Numbered from the stretch's first letter, positions 1-5,533 are shown. The stretch: DNA of 5,533 nucleotides from Clostridiales bacterium (GCA_020859725.1 JAJBVR010000185.1:1-5533); one strand, 5' to 3'. The notes: a model not told the origin generated them from the sequence alone. Program-made: numbers and translations.

Positions 1-155
1 ATGTTAATATAGTTGTTACGGAATACGGAATTGCGCGCCTGAAAGGTAAAACTCTTAAGGACAGAGCAAGAGAGCTTATAAAAATTGCACACCCGAAATT
101 CAGAGAGGATTTGTGCAAAGTTTTTGAAGAAAGATTTAACGAAAAAGCTTTTTGA
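1..155 (+). CDS. C-terminal end of an acetyl-CoA hydrolase/transferase family CoA-transferase (partial)
   Basis: Reading from base 3, 50 codons run to a TGA at 153-155; the rest of the gene lies left of the window. The peptide contains VVTEYGIARLKGKTLKDRA followed by LIKIAHPKFREDL. This is the characteristic end of the C-terminal domain of the acetyl-CoA hydrolase/transferase family, which includes butyryl-CoA:acetate, 4-hydroxybutyrate and succinyl-CoA:acetate CoA-transferases. These cytoplasmic enzymes move CoA between short-chain acids, often in the last step of fermentation. The catalytic glutamate and the substrate-determining regions are outside the window, so the exact substrate cannot be named. 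The gene is followed 25 bases later by an intrinsic terminator, so it ends its transcription unit. The family call is firm; which member it is remains open. Confidence 0.88.
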   Translation, partial: VNIVVTEYGIARLKGKTLKDRARELIKIAHPKFREDLCKVFEERFNEKAF

Positions 156-180
156 AATCAATTAAATATTGTATAAATTC

Positions 181-229
181 AACTAATCACACTATATGTA
201 AAACTTTTATATTGTGTGGTTAGTTTTTT
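181..229 (+). terminator. Intrinsic terminator of the CoA-transferase gene
   Basis: CTAATCACAC (183-192) pairs with GTGTGGTTAG (214-223), with one T-G pair. A181-A182 can add two pairs with T224-T225. Past a T-T mismatch, ATAT (194-197) can pair with ATAT (209-212). The right arm runs straight into six T's (224-229). A stem followed by a U-tract, 25 bases after the stop codon, is the standard rho-independent form. Confidence 0.85.
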
Positions 230-240
230 AGTGATATAAT
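212..240 (+). promoter_or_regulatory. Predicted sigma-A type promoter with extended -10
   Basis: TTGTGT (212-217) is separated by 17 bases from a perfect TATAAT (235-240). The -10 is preceded by TG at 232-233, giving the extended TGnTATAAT form. Transcription should start near 247, about 24 bases before the ATG at 271. The -35 hexamer lies in the right arm of the upstream terminator, so the two signals share bases. The -35 matches the consensus at only four of six positions, but the -10 is strong. Confidence 0.72.
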
Positions 241-258
241 ATCATCGATGAATAGTAT

Positions 259-263
259 GGGGG
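259..263 (+). promoter_or_regulatory. Ribosome-binding site of the acyltransferase gene
   Basis: A run of five G's ends seven bases before the ATG at 271 and can pair with the CCUCC end of 16S rRNA. It supports 271 as the start. The other nearby ATG codons (248, 257) are out of frame with the conserved protein. Confidence 0.6.
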
Positions 264-270
264 CACAGAT

Positions 271-918
271 ATGGCGGTTTATAAAAAAGAGTATTTTAAC
301 ATTGCAAGGAAAATCATTTCAAATATGACATCCGAAAGCTGGGAACAGATTCCGCATGCAACTATGGGTTATGACGCGGATGTTACGGAGCTTTTGAAAG
401 AAATTAAAATATTTAATGAAAATTTAATTGATAAATCAAAAAAAGTTACAATAAACACTGTCATGCTTAAAATAATATGCGAGGGTTTAAAAGCCGCGCC
501 GAAAATGAACTGCACATTGGATTTTAACAGAAAGCTTGTCAGAGGAACTCTTTCTTATCATGACAATATTGATATATCAATGCCGATGATTTTTCAAACC
601 GGCGAGATGATGACGGTAAATATGCATAATATGCAAAACAAAAGCCTTACGGAAATGACAGATGCAATTCAGGATACAATTCGAAGAGCAAATAACACGG
701 ATATGAATGAAGTTATGTTTGATGTTTCTTTGGACAACACATTGACAGGGCTGAAAAAAGGACGTATTCTTCAAACACTTTGTCGGCTTTACGGATCAAA
801 AATGCCGGGAAGGCACAAAGTTGAAACTCTTTCCGTCAAAAAAAAGATTATCACGCAAGAGTGTCGAAACAGGATCGCCTTACAAAGCATGACATTGAAC
901 AGGGCACTACCACAATAA
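271..918 (+). CDS. Lipoyl-free 2-oxoacid dehydrogenase E2-like acyltransferase, N-terminal part (split gene)
   Basis: This is the first part of a gene that continues in another frame to 1193. The start fits the promoter and G-rich binding site. Residues 1-192 (271-846) resemble the catalytic domain of E2 acyltransferases (chloramphenicol acetyltransferase-like fold): an RKI...SNMT helix near residue 13, IPHATMGYDADVTELL (27-42), and a VTINTVMLKIICEGLKAAP segment (59-77). There is no lipoyl or E1/E3-binding domain, so it is a stand-alone catalytic domain of the kind seen in clostridia, with unknown substrate. From about 846 this frame loses the family pattern and ends at an unrelated TAA (916-918). 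The last 24 residues are therefore probably not native unless the short form is really made. A -1 frame change at 840-846 would give a 307-residue protein, about the usual length for this family. Confidence 0.78.
   Translation: MAVYKKEYFNIARKIISNMTSESWEQIPHATMGYDADVTELLKEIKIFNENLIDKSKKVTINTVMLKIICEGLKAAPKMNCTLDFNRKLVRGTLSYHDNIDISMPMIFQTGEMMTVNMHNMQNKSLTEMTDAIQDTIRRANNTDMNEVMFDVSLDNTLTGLKKGRILQTLCRLYGSKMPGRHKVETLSVKKKIITQECRNRIALQSMTLNRALPQ
840..846 (+). other. Frame-change site: A AAA AAG heptamer in a run of eight A's
   Basis: Eight A's at 838-845 are followed by G. In the frame of the ATG at 271 the codons are AAA AAA AAG, which places the heptamer A AAA AAG in exactly the phase used for -1 slippage in E. 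coli dnaX. Slipping back one base here, or having a ninth A, gives LSVKKKDYHARV and joins the two halves without loss. I saw no clear stimulatory stem just downstream. The only Shine-Dalgarno-like stretch, GGGAAGG (807-813), is about 27 bases upstream, further than in dnaX. Mutation, consensus error or transcript slippage explain the site equally well. Confidence 0.7.
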
Positions 919-1193
919 CCAATATAGGCTCTGTTTGCAGAGAGCATCCCGGCTGTTGCTATATGCTTGAAATAATTCCGCCGCAAACAACCGCATTTGC
1001 GATAAACGCCGCTCAGAGAAGGCCTGTTGCGATCAAGGATTCAAACGGGAATGAAAAAATAGAAATCAGAACTATATTACCTATAACCGTGGCTATTGAT
1101 CATCGTTCACTGGATTACGGCGACTGCATACCGTTTATAAACAGAGTAAATGAAATTTTTAAAAATCCCAAAATAATTCACAGCTGGAAATGA
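846..1193 (+). CDS. Lipoyl-free E2-like acyltransferase, C-terminal part (after frame change)
   Basis: This is the second part of the gene that begins at 271, one frame back. Numbered in the joined 307-residue protein, it holds LTKHDIEQGTTTITNIG (204-220), matching the GTFTISNLG stretch of E2 enzymes. Further on are LEIIPPQTTAFAI and the catalytic segment IDHRSLDYGD. The catalytic histidine would be H278, followed by R279 and D282. Classic E2 enzymes read HRxxDG; here the glycine position is tyrosine (HRSLDY), which I recall as usual for this clostridial subgroup. A GTG at 861 could in principle start a separate 110-residue peptide. I saw no good ribosome-binding site for it, and such a peptide would lack half of the fold. 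The stop is the TGA at 1191-1193, nine bases before the terminator stem. Confidence 0.8.
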   Translation, partial: DYHARVSKQDRLTKHDIEQGTTTITNIGSVCREHPGCCYMLEIIPPQTTAFAINAAQRRPVAIKDSNGNEKIEIRTILPITVAIDHRSLDYGDCIPFINRVNEIFKNPKIIHSWK

Positions 1194-1201
1194 ATACGCA
1201 C

Positions 1202-1245
1202 TAAAAATCCCTTATGGAAATTATGCTTGCCATAAGGGATTTTTA
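1202..1245. terminator. Bidirectional intrinsic terminator between convergent genes
   Basis: AAAAATCCCTTATGG (1203-1217) is perfectly repeated inverted at 1230-1244, and T1202-A1245 adds a sixteenth pair. The loop has 12 bases (1218-1229). The arm ends give a U-run on either strand (1240-1244 for +, 1207-1203 for -). It lies nine bases after the acyltransferase stop and 10 bases after the GH18 stop, so it can serve both genes. Confidence 0.92.
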
Positions 1246-1255
1246 TGTTTTAAAA

Positions 1256-1750
1256 TTAATATCTTGCAAGCGCGTTTTGAATACCGCGTGCAATGCTGTT
1301 TGGATTATCCATAGTTTTATCGCAGTCACTTCTGAAAACCATAACCCCGCCCGCTCCGCTGAACAAGGCATAAGCGGCTTTATCACCCGCAAGAGCCGGA
1401 GAACAGAAGGCAGCGTCATAAACCTGATTACTGTCCTCAACATTATAATATTTGCTGTTCCAATAATTAGCCTGTGAAAGATCCTCCCATGTAGGCCAAT
1501 AAGCAGAACCGTTAAGAGGTCTGCCGTAAGCGGCTATACCGATATTTATTTTACTTAAATCTGCACCGTTGCCGATAAATTCCGCTATTCCCTCCTCAGC
1601 CTGCTGAAGTGAACTCTGATAACCGTCTATATCATTGCCGTCATACGCCATAAACTGAATTTGATCAAGCCTTTCCCAAGTTTCATCCGACAAACCCAAG
1701 TTGCCTGCCGAAAGCGCAGTTGACAATATTTTTTTCCCCGCCAGATTTAT
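1256..1750 (-). CDS. GH18 glycosidase, C-terminal half of the barrel (after in-frame TGA)
   Basis: This is the continuation of the GH18 gene, in the same frame as the part ending at 1751. The 164 codons start directly after the TGA and end with TAA at 1258-1256. The peptide INLAGKKILSTALSAG looks like barrel strand 5. QFMAYDGND is the MxYD strand 6 motif, whose Tyr and Asp help hold the N-acetyl group in GH18 enzymes. NIGIAAYGRP matches strand 7 (usually GxPxYGR), and GGVMVFRSDCD matches strand 8, where most family members have a Trp. A TTG at 1726 could be a start, but it has no convincing ribosome-binding site and would give only half a barrel. On its own this part is very unlikely to be an enzyme; with readthrough or a repaired codon it completes the fold. 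Confidence 0.8.
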   Translation of the reverse strand: MNLAGKKILSTALSAGNLGLSDETWERLDQIQFMAYDGNDIDGYQSSLQQAEEGIAEFIGNGADLSKINIGIAAYGRPLNGSAYWPTWEDLSQANYWNSKYYNVEDSNQVYDAAFCSPALAGDKAAYALFSGAGGVMVFRSDCDKTMDNPNSIARGIQNALARY

Positions 1751-1753
1751 TCA
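1751..1753 (-). other. In-frame TGA interrupting the GH18 gene
   Basis: The minus strand reads FIKQLDVI, TGA, INLAGKKIL with no change of frame, and family features continue on both sides. One base change would explain it, for example CGA to TGA. TGA is not a sense codon here: the CoA-transferase and acyltransferase genes both end in TGA, and Trp is written TGG. Confidence 0.88.
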
Positions 1754-3163
1754 TATTACATCAAGCTGTTTTATAAAGCTGTCATAATTTTTCCAATCCT
1801 CTGATGTGGACGGATATTCCCAATCAATATCCACTCCGTCAAAATCATATTTTTCCACAAAAGCAGAAATATCATCGGCAATAGATTTCCAATATTTTCC
1901 CATATATGTATTAACACCGTTATGACCATTTCCCCAAGCTCCGTCAGCAAGAGCCGTTACAATCAATTTAACTTCGTGCAAAGGATTAGGTCTTTGGGCT
2001 ATAATTTCTTTAAGCGCGCTTATTTCACGTGCAAAATCATCCTCGGATAAATCTCCGAAATTCATATTACCGTTTTCATCCCAGTGAACCGCTCCGAAAA
2101 CAATAATTGTTGTATACACATCATAATATTCAGCATAATTTTTAACGTAATCGCTGCCTTTGGCAAGAATTTCGGTAGGAACATCGCCGTCAATTCTTTG
2201 ATAACCAGTTACCTCAAAATTATCTTTATCTCTGTTTGTTTCATTATAAAGCTTAATGGATTTAATCTTCGCCGGGGTATCGTCATTTCTGAATTTATCC
2301 ACATAAAGACGTATTTTATCCGTTGTTACAGAATCAAAACTGCAAAGCCTCAGAGACTGAATTTTTTCACTTTGATAAACTGTTACCCATTCATTATCTA
2401 CAAACGCCTGCAATCTGAAATACTGAACCTGATTTCCTGATTCCTGAATCAGCGCGGTATTAAAGGTTTTAACCTGAGAAAGCTGAATTTCCGCATAACT
2501 GCTGTTTATATCGGGATAATTTTCAGCGGGTTTTCCAATAGGATTCTGAGGGGTCCAGCATTTATTGTTATCTGATAATAAATTTGACGCATCTGCTTTT
2601 TCTCCGCTGCAAAGCATTTCGTCCGACACAGTTGCTCCTGCAAGCTGATTATCGGAATCAAACACAATTTCAGGAAGATTTTTTAATCCTGATTCATCAG
2701 AAGAAGGCAATGATATCTGCATAGGAGCAATTACAAGCGCTCCTACAATTACAGCGGCTAAGGCAGCTTTTACAGCTTTTTTCGGCACATCTGAAAACAA
2801 AGCTCCTATAGGAAACAACAGTATGATTCCCACAATTCCCAAATCAGGTTTAAGATAATTTAATCCGTTTGAAATTTTCTCAAGACTTATTCCGGAATCC
2901 AAACCGAATAAAAGTATAAAAGTATATATAAACGCCGCCAAAGATATAAATTCGCATAATATATGAATTATTTTAACCGCTCGGCTGCGTCTTATGGCGC
3001 TGTCATTTTTTGAAAATGATAATATAAACATATACGCCAAATTCAGGATAATGCAAACTGCAATTATTGACAATACTAACGGAACAAACTTATCACCCAA
3101 AGGATAAATTTCGGATATCCACGAATACGCTGAATCGGCTCCGCTTAAAAAAGCGAAAGACAT
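1751..3163 (-). CDS. Membrane-anchored F5/8C-GH18 glycosidase, N-terminal part (interrupted gene)
   Basis: Numbered from the ATG at 3163, this 470-residue part has three regions. Residues 27-150 hold four membrane helices (about 27-50, 64-88, 108-123, 130-150). Their loops SAIRRSRAVK and PKKAVK are positive and so probably face the cytoplasm, which puts the rest outside. Residues 165-308 resemble an F5/8 type C (discoidin/CBM32-like) domain, with SSYAEIQLSQVKTFNTALIQ, FRLQAFVDNEWVTVYQ and a closing AKIKSIKLYNE. Residues 313-470 begin a GH18 barrel with the active-site motif FDGVDIDWEYP (441-451; DxxDxDxE, E449 as acid). GH18 enzymes cleave GlcNAc-containing chains such as chitin or N-glycans; the substrate here is unknown. 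Translation stops before strand 5, so this part alone should be inactive. The ATG has no ribosome-binding site and lies inside another likely helix, so the native start is probably upstream. It follows GH2 as a second operon gene. Confidence 0.82.
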   Translation of the reverse strand: MSFAFLSGADSAYSWISEIYPLGDKFVPLVLSIIAVCIILNLAYMFILSFSKNDSAIRRSRAVKIIHILCEFISLAAFIYTFILLFGLDSGISLEKISNGLNYLKPDLGIVGIILLFPIGALFSDVPKKAVKAALAAVIVGALVIAPMQISLPSSDESGLKNLPEIVFDSDNQLAGATVSDEMLCSGEKADASNLLSDNNKCWTPQNPIGKPAENYPDINSSYAEIQLSQVKTFNTALIQESGNQVQYFRLQAFVDNEWVTVYQSEKIQSLRLCSFDSVTTDKIRLYVDKFRNDDTPAKIKSIKLYNETNRDKDNFEVTGYQRIDGDVPTEILAKGSDYVKNYAEYYDVYTTIIVFGAVHWDENGNMNFGDLSEDDFAREISALKEIIAQRPNPLHEVKLIVTALADGAWGNGHNGVNTYMGKYWKSIADDISAFVEKYDFDGVDIDWEYPSTSEDWKNYDSFIKQLDVI

Positions 3164-3208
3164 AACCGACAGCGCAAAAAATATGTAAGAAACCGATTTT
3201 CTGTTTAA
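3164..3208 (-). other. Probable lost 5' end of the GH18 gene, encoding a first membrane helix
   Basis: In frame with the GH18 gene, the bases before the ATG at 3163 encode NRKSVSYIFFALSV, which runs into MSFAFLSG. Together they look like an N-terminal membrane helix with a positive start. AGGAAAG (3218-3212) is ideally placed for a start at 3208-3206, but that codon is TTA, one base from TTG. No ATG, GTG or TTG lies in this frame between 3163 and the preceding stop (TGA, upstream of the GH2 stop). Counting this helix gives five helices that obey the positive-inside rule. Confidence 0.5.
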
Positions 3209-3211
3209 TTG

Positions 3212-3218
3212 CTTTCCT
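3212..3218 (-). promoter_or_regulatory. Ribosome-binding site AGGAAAG overlapping the GH2 stop codon
   Basis: The minus strand reads TAGGAAAG: the last two bases of the GH2 TAG stop (3219-3217) are also the first two of a good Shine-Dalgarno sequence. This suggests translational coupling from GH2 to GH18. It is about 49 bases from the ATG at 3163, too far to serve it, and six bases (from AGGA) from the TTA at 3208. Confidence 0.6.
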
Positions 3219-5529
3219 ATTTTTTTATTAAATTCATATTTTTCTCCGCTGATTCAAGAATTAAATTTAATTCACTTTGCTTTTTTCTGATTTTATTAAG
3301 CATTGAATTAACTTTCAGAATATCTTCCTTTGAAAATTTATCGCTCAGCATCATAAAAACGCGTTTAACGCTGAAGCCTTTCGCCATATCAATCATCTGC
3401 TTATTAATTTTAAAGCCCATAACGCTCATACCGCCGGATTTTTTCTTTTTATCTTCCGATGAAGAATTACCGGTAAAAGCATTTTTGAGCATAAGCATAA
3501 TTCTAAGAGCACATATTTTTCCTTTAAATGTGGAAAGAACATCTTCAATGGTATCATTAATCGAAAGATAACCCGGCGGAGTTTCTATTTCAAACCAATT
3601 TATTACCGAATTAGCGTCTTTCATAATATAATCTTCATTGACTTTATCAACTTTTTTTATAATGCTTTCATCTGTATACTCCCCTGCCTTTGCAAGAAGT
3701 TTACTTTCTCCGCTGTTTTTAACTTTGAAAAAGAAAAACGGATACTCGCCTTTTTTCTGAGCCTCAACACTTTCACCGTTAACAAACAGTTCAACCTCAG
3801 GCTGATTTGAATAAACGGTTACTTTTGTTTCGTTTTCTACCCTGTCAACATATCTTTTTGAGCATATATGAACAAACGGCTCATCGGAAAGCCAAGCTTT
3901 ATACGCGTAAAACGAATCCTTTTTATACTTTCTGTCAAATGATACAAGTCCCTTATGATTCATACCGTTTTCACCGCCTTCGGCTCTCGCGTCTGCGGCA
4001 AAATCAAACATATTCCAAACATGTGTTGCCCAAAGATAAGGCCTTTGAGATATTTGCTTAATAAGCTCTTCATGGTAATATGCCTGATATTCTTCTGTGT
4101 AATCACCCTGCTGAGGATTTGATGTGTGCCAATTAAGCGCCTCGCAACCGTATTCACTTATTCCTATAGCTTTTTTAGGATATTTTTTATGGAAATTATC
4201 AAACCACGGACCATACATACTTACATTACCTCCGTACCAGCCGAAATAATGATTATATGACACAATATCAGTGATATGGACAATTTCTTCATCCATTGAG
4301 CACATCGTAACAACAGCCATAGTAGTCGGTCTTGTTTTATCCGTTTTATGAACCAAATCATTAAGAGCGCAATGATTTTCAAGCATACTTTCATCTGCTG
4401 CGCCGCCCATAGTTATTTCATTTGAAACACCCCAGGTAACAATACAGGGATGATTATAATTTTGGCAAATAAGTTCTGTCATTTGCGAAACAGTATTATC
4501 GACACCCTTGGGCATATGGCGTGAAATATAGGGAATTTCAGCCCAAACAATAAGCCCCTTTTCATCACACAAATTATAGAAATCCTGAGAATGCTGATAA
4601 TGAGCCAATCTAACTGTATTTGCACCCATTTCACAAATCAAATCTATATCCTCTTTATGATGCTCATATTTCAGCGCGTTACCAATATTAGGTCTGTCCT
4701 GATGGCGGGAAACGCCTCTTAGCGGATATTCATTTCCATTAAGAATAAATCCTTTGTCAGGATCAAATTCAAAGGAGCGGCAGCCGAATTTGCAGGAAAC
4801 TTCATCGGCAGCTTTACCGTTTACCATGAGCTTGGCAGACGCAGAGTATAAAAACGGGTCTTTAATTCCGTTCCACAGGCGCACATTTTCTATAATAACT
4901 TCACAAACGGGATTTTTTCCGCTTGCTTTTGCAGAGGCGATTATTTCATTACCGGATTTAACGGTAAATTCAACCTCTCCCTGCGCGTATGCCTGCATTT
5001 CAACCGCGGCTTTTGTTCCTTTTACAACAGGAGTTATCTTTAATCCGGGAGCGCCGTAATAATCCAAATCAAAATGATTATCATCAACTCCTATAATACT
5101 TACTCCCCTGTAAATTCCGCCGTAAAAGGTGAAATCGGCAGTTTGCGGATAAACAAAATCATTCTCCGAATTATCAGCGGAAACAACAAGAAGATTATTT
5201 TCCTTAATATTATTCAATACAGCTCTGAAAGCAGAATATCCGCCGTTATGCTCCGCGATTTTTTCTCCGTTCCAATAAACGCACGCACTTGAATTAACAC
5301 CGTCAAACTGAATATAATGAACGGGAGAATCACCTATTTCATCCTTTGATATTGATTTTGCATAAAAACATTTTCCCCGGAAATAATCATTGCCGCCGTC
5401 CTGCCCGTCTATTCCGTTCCAAGTGTGCGGCAAATCCACTTTCTGCCAATCGTTCGGAAAGAAAGCCGGAATTTCCGAAGCGGTTTTTGAAAACGCCCAC
5501 AAATCGTTTATTGGTTTAACACATCTCAT
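3217..5529 (-). CDS. GH2 family glycosidase, beta-galactosidase-like
   Basis: This 770-residue protein hydrolyses a beta-linked sugar by the retaining mechanism. Domains in order: sugar-binding jelly roll (about 1-150, with VDLPHTWN at 31-38 and GGIYRGV at 137-143), immunoglobulin-like domain (about 160-252), TIM barrel (about 255-550), a small beta domain (about 560-625) and a mostly helical tail (about 640-770). The barrel starts with NGNEYPLRGVSRHQDRP (264-280), the GH2 signature. The acid/base is E371 in WGVSNE and the nucleophile E459 in GISEYG. NHK (524-526) resembles the N-x-K motif of beta-glucuronidases, but similar residues occur in beta-galactosidases of this subgroup, which I think the better match; beta-glucuronidase is the main alternative. 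There is no signal peptide, so it is cytoplasmic. The ATG at 5529 is five bases from the window edge, so its ribosome-binding site and promoter are not visible. GH18 follows in the same direction. Confidence 0.88.
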   Translation of the reverse strand: MRCVKPINDLWAFSKTASEIPAFFPNDWQKVDLPHTWNGIDGQDGGNDYFRGKCFYAKSISKDEIGDSPVHYIQFDGVNSSACVYWNGEKIAEHNGGYSAFRAVLNNIKENNLLVVSADNSENDFVYPQTADFTFYGGIYRGVSIIGVDDNHFDLDYYGAPGLKITPVVKGTKAAVEMQAYAQGEVEFTVKSGNEIIASAKASGKNPVCEVIIENVRLWNGIKDPFLYSASAKLMVNGKAADEVSCKFGCRSFEFDPDKGFILNGNEYPLRGVSRHQDRPNIGNALKYEHHKEDIDLICEMGANTVRLAHYQHSQDFYNLCDEKGLIVWAEIPYISRHMPKGVDNTVSQMTELICQNYNHPCIVTWGVSNEITMGGAADESMLENHCALNDLVHKTDKTRPTTMAVVTMCSMDEEIVHITDIVSYNHYFGWYGGNVSMYGPWFDNFHKKYPKKAIGISEYGCEALNWHTSNPQQGDYTEEYQAYYHEELIKQISQRPYLWATHVWNMFDFAADARAEGGENGMNHKGLVSFDRKYKKDSFYAYKAWLSDEPFVHICSKRYVDRVENETKVTVYSNQPEVELFVNGESVEAQKKGEYPFFFFKVKNSGESKLLAKAGEYTDESIIKKVDKVNEDYIMKDANSVINWFEIETPPGYLSINDTIEDVLSTFKGKICALRIMLMLKNAFTGNSSSEDKKKKSGGMSVMGFKINKQMIDMAKGFSVKRVFMMLSDKFSKEDILKVNSMLNKIRKKQSELNLILESAEKNMNLIKK

Positions 5530-5533
5530 AATT

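Noticed and set aside
1..12. ATG at base 1 as a gene start
   Set aside because: That frame stops at 10-12; the conserved CoA-transferase peptide is read from base 3.
861..1193. Independent small gene starting at GTG 861
   Set aside because: There is no clear ribosome-binding site, and the sequence is simply the C-terminal half of the acyltransferase gene.
1214..1477. + strand open frame across the terminator and the GH18 3' end
   Set aside because: Its start is inside the terminator hairpin and the rest is antisense to conserved GH18 sequence.
1751..1753. TGA read as tryptophan or glycine (alternative genetic code)
   Set aside because: TGA ends both + strand genes, TGG is used for Trp throughout, and the long GH2 gene contains no in-frame TGA.
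1700..1753. TGA as a selenocysteine codon
   Set aside because: I could not find a convincing hairpin just downstream, and GH18 enzymes do not need Sec or Cys at this surface position.
2084..2440. + strand open frame inside the GH18 gene
   Set aside because: It lies opposite the F5/8C domain, has no recognisable motif or binding site, and reads like the reverse complement of coding sequence.
4754..5292. Two + strand open frames opposite the GH2 N-terminal region
   Set aside because: The opposite strand has clear GH2 domains across the whole stretch, and these frames show no family features.
1..5533. CRISPR array, tRNA or rRNA gene, insertion sequence
   Set aside because: I saw no regularly spaced repeats, cloverleaf, rRNA-like stretch, transposase motif or terminal inverted repeats.

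Overview
The window looks like a piece of a low-G+C Firmicutes genome, probably a gut clostridium. This is inferred from the A/T-rich codons, the AGGAAAG and GGGGG ribosome-binding sites, intrinsic terminators with U-tracts, and gene families common in anaerobic, glycan-degrading clostridia (an acetyl-CoA hydrolase/transferase-type CoA-transferase, a lipoyl-free E2-like acyltransferase, and GH2 and GH18 glycosidases). No database search was possible, so family calls rest on motifs recognised by eye.

Layout. On the + strand are the last 50 codons of a CoA-transferase (1-155), an intrinsic terminator (181-229), a promoter with an extended -10 partly inside that terminator (212-240), and a gene for a stand-alone E2-type acyltransferase (271-1193). 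That gene is split by a -1 frame change at a run of eight A's (838-845). A perfect hairpin (1202-1245) then acts as a two-way terminator between convergent genes. On the - strand, read from right to left, are a full-length GH2 beta-galactosidase-like gene (5529-3217) and, 53 bases on, a gene for a membrane-anchored GH18 enzyme (about 3208/3163 to 1256). The GH18 gene is interrupted by one in-frame TGA at 1753-1751.

How the genes fit together. GH2 and GH18 look like one glycan-use operon: the GH18 stop-side ribosome-binding site overlaps the GH2 stop codon. The GH2 enzyme has no export signal and should work in the cytoplasm. The GH18 enzyme is predicted to sit in the membrane by four or five helices, with an F5/8 type C (discoidin-like) domain and a GH18 barrel outside. 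The CoA-transferase and acyltransferase have separate transcription signals and no evident link to the glycosidases.

The most notable point is that two of the three genes wholly inside the window are broken in ways that leave the protein readable on both sides of the lesion. The acyltransferase reads through if -1 slippage happens at A AAA AAG, the same heptamer as in E. coli dnaX. The GH18 gene needs only one stop codon to be read through, and also seems to have lost its natural start codon. Gene decay, consensus error in a draft assembly, and recoding are all possible; the sequence alone does not decide.
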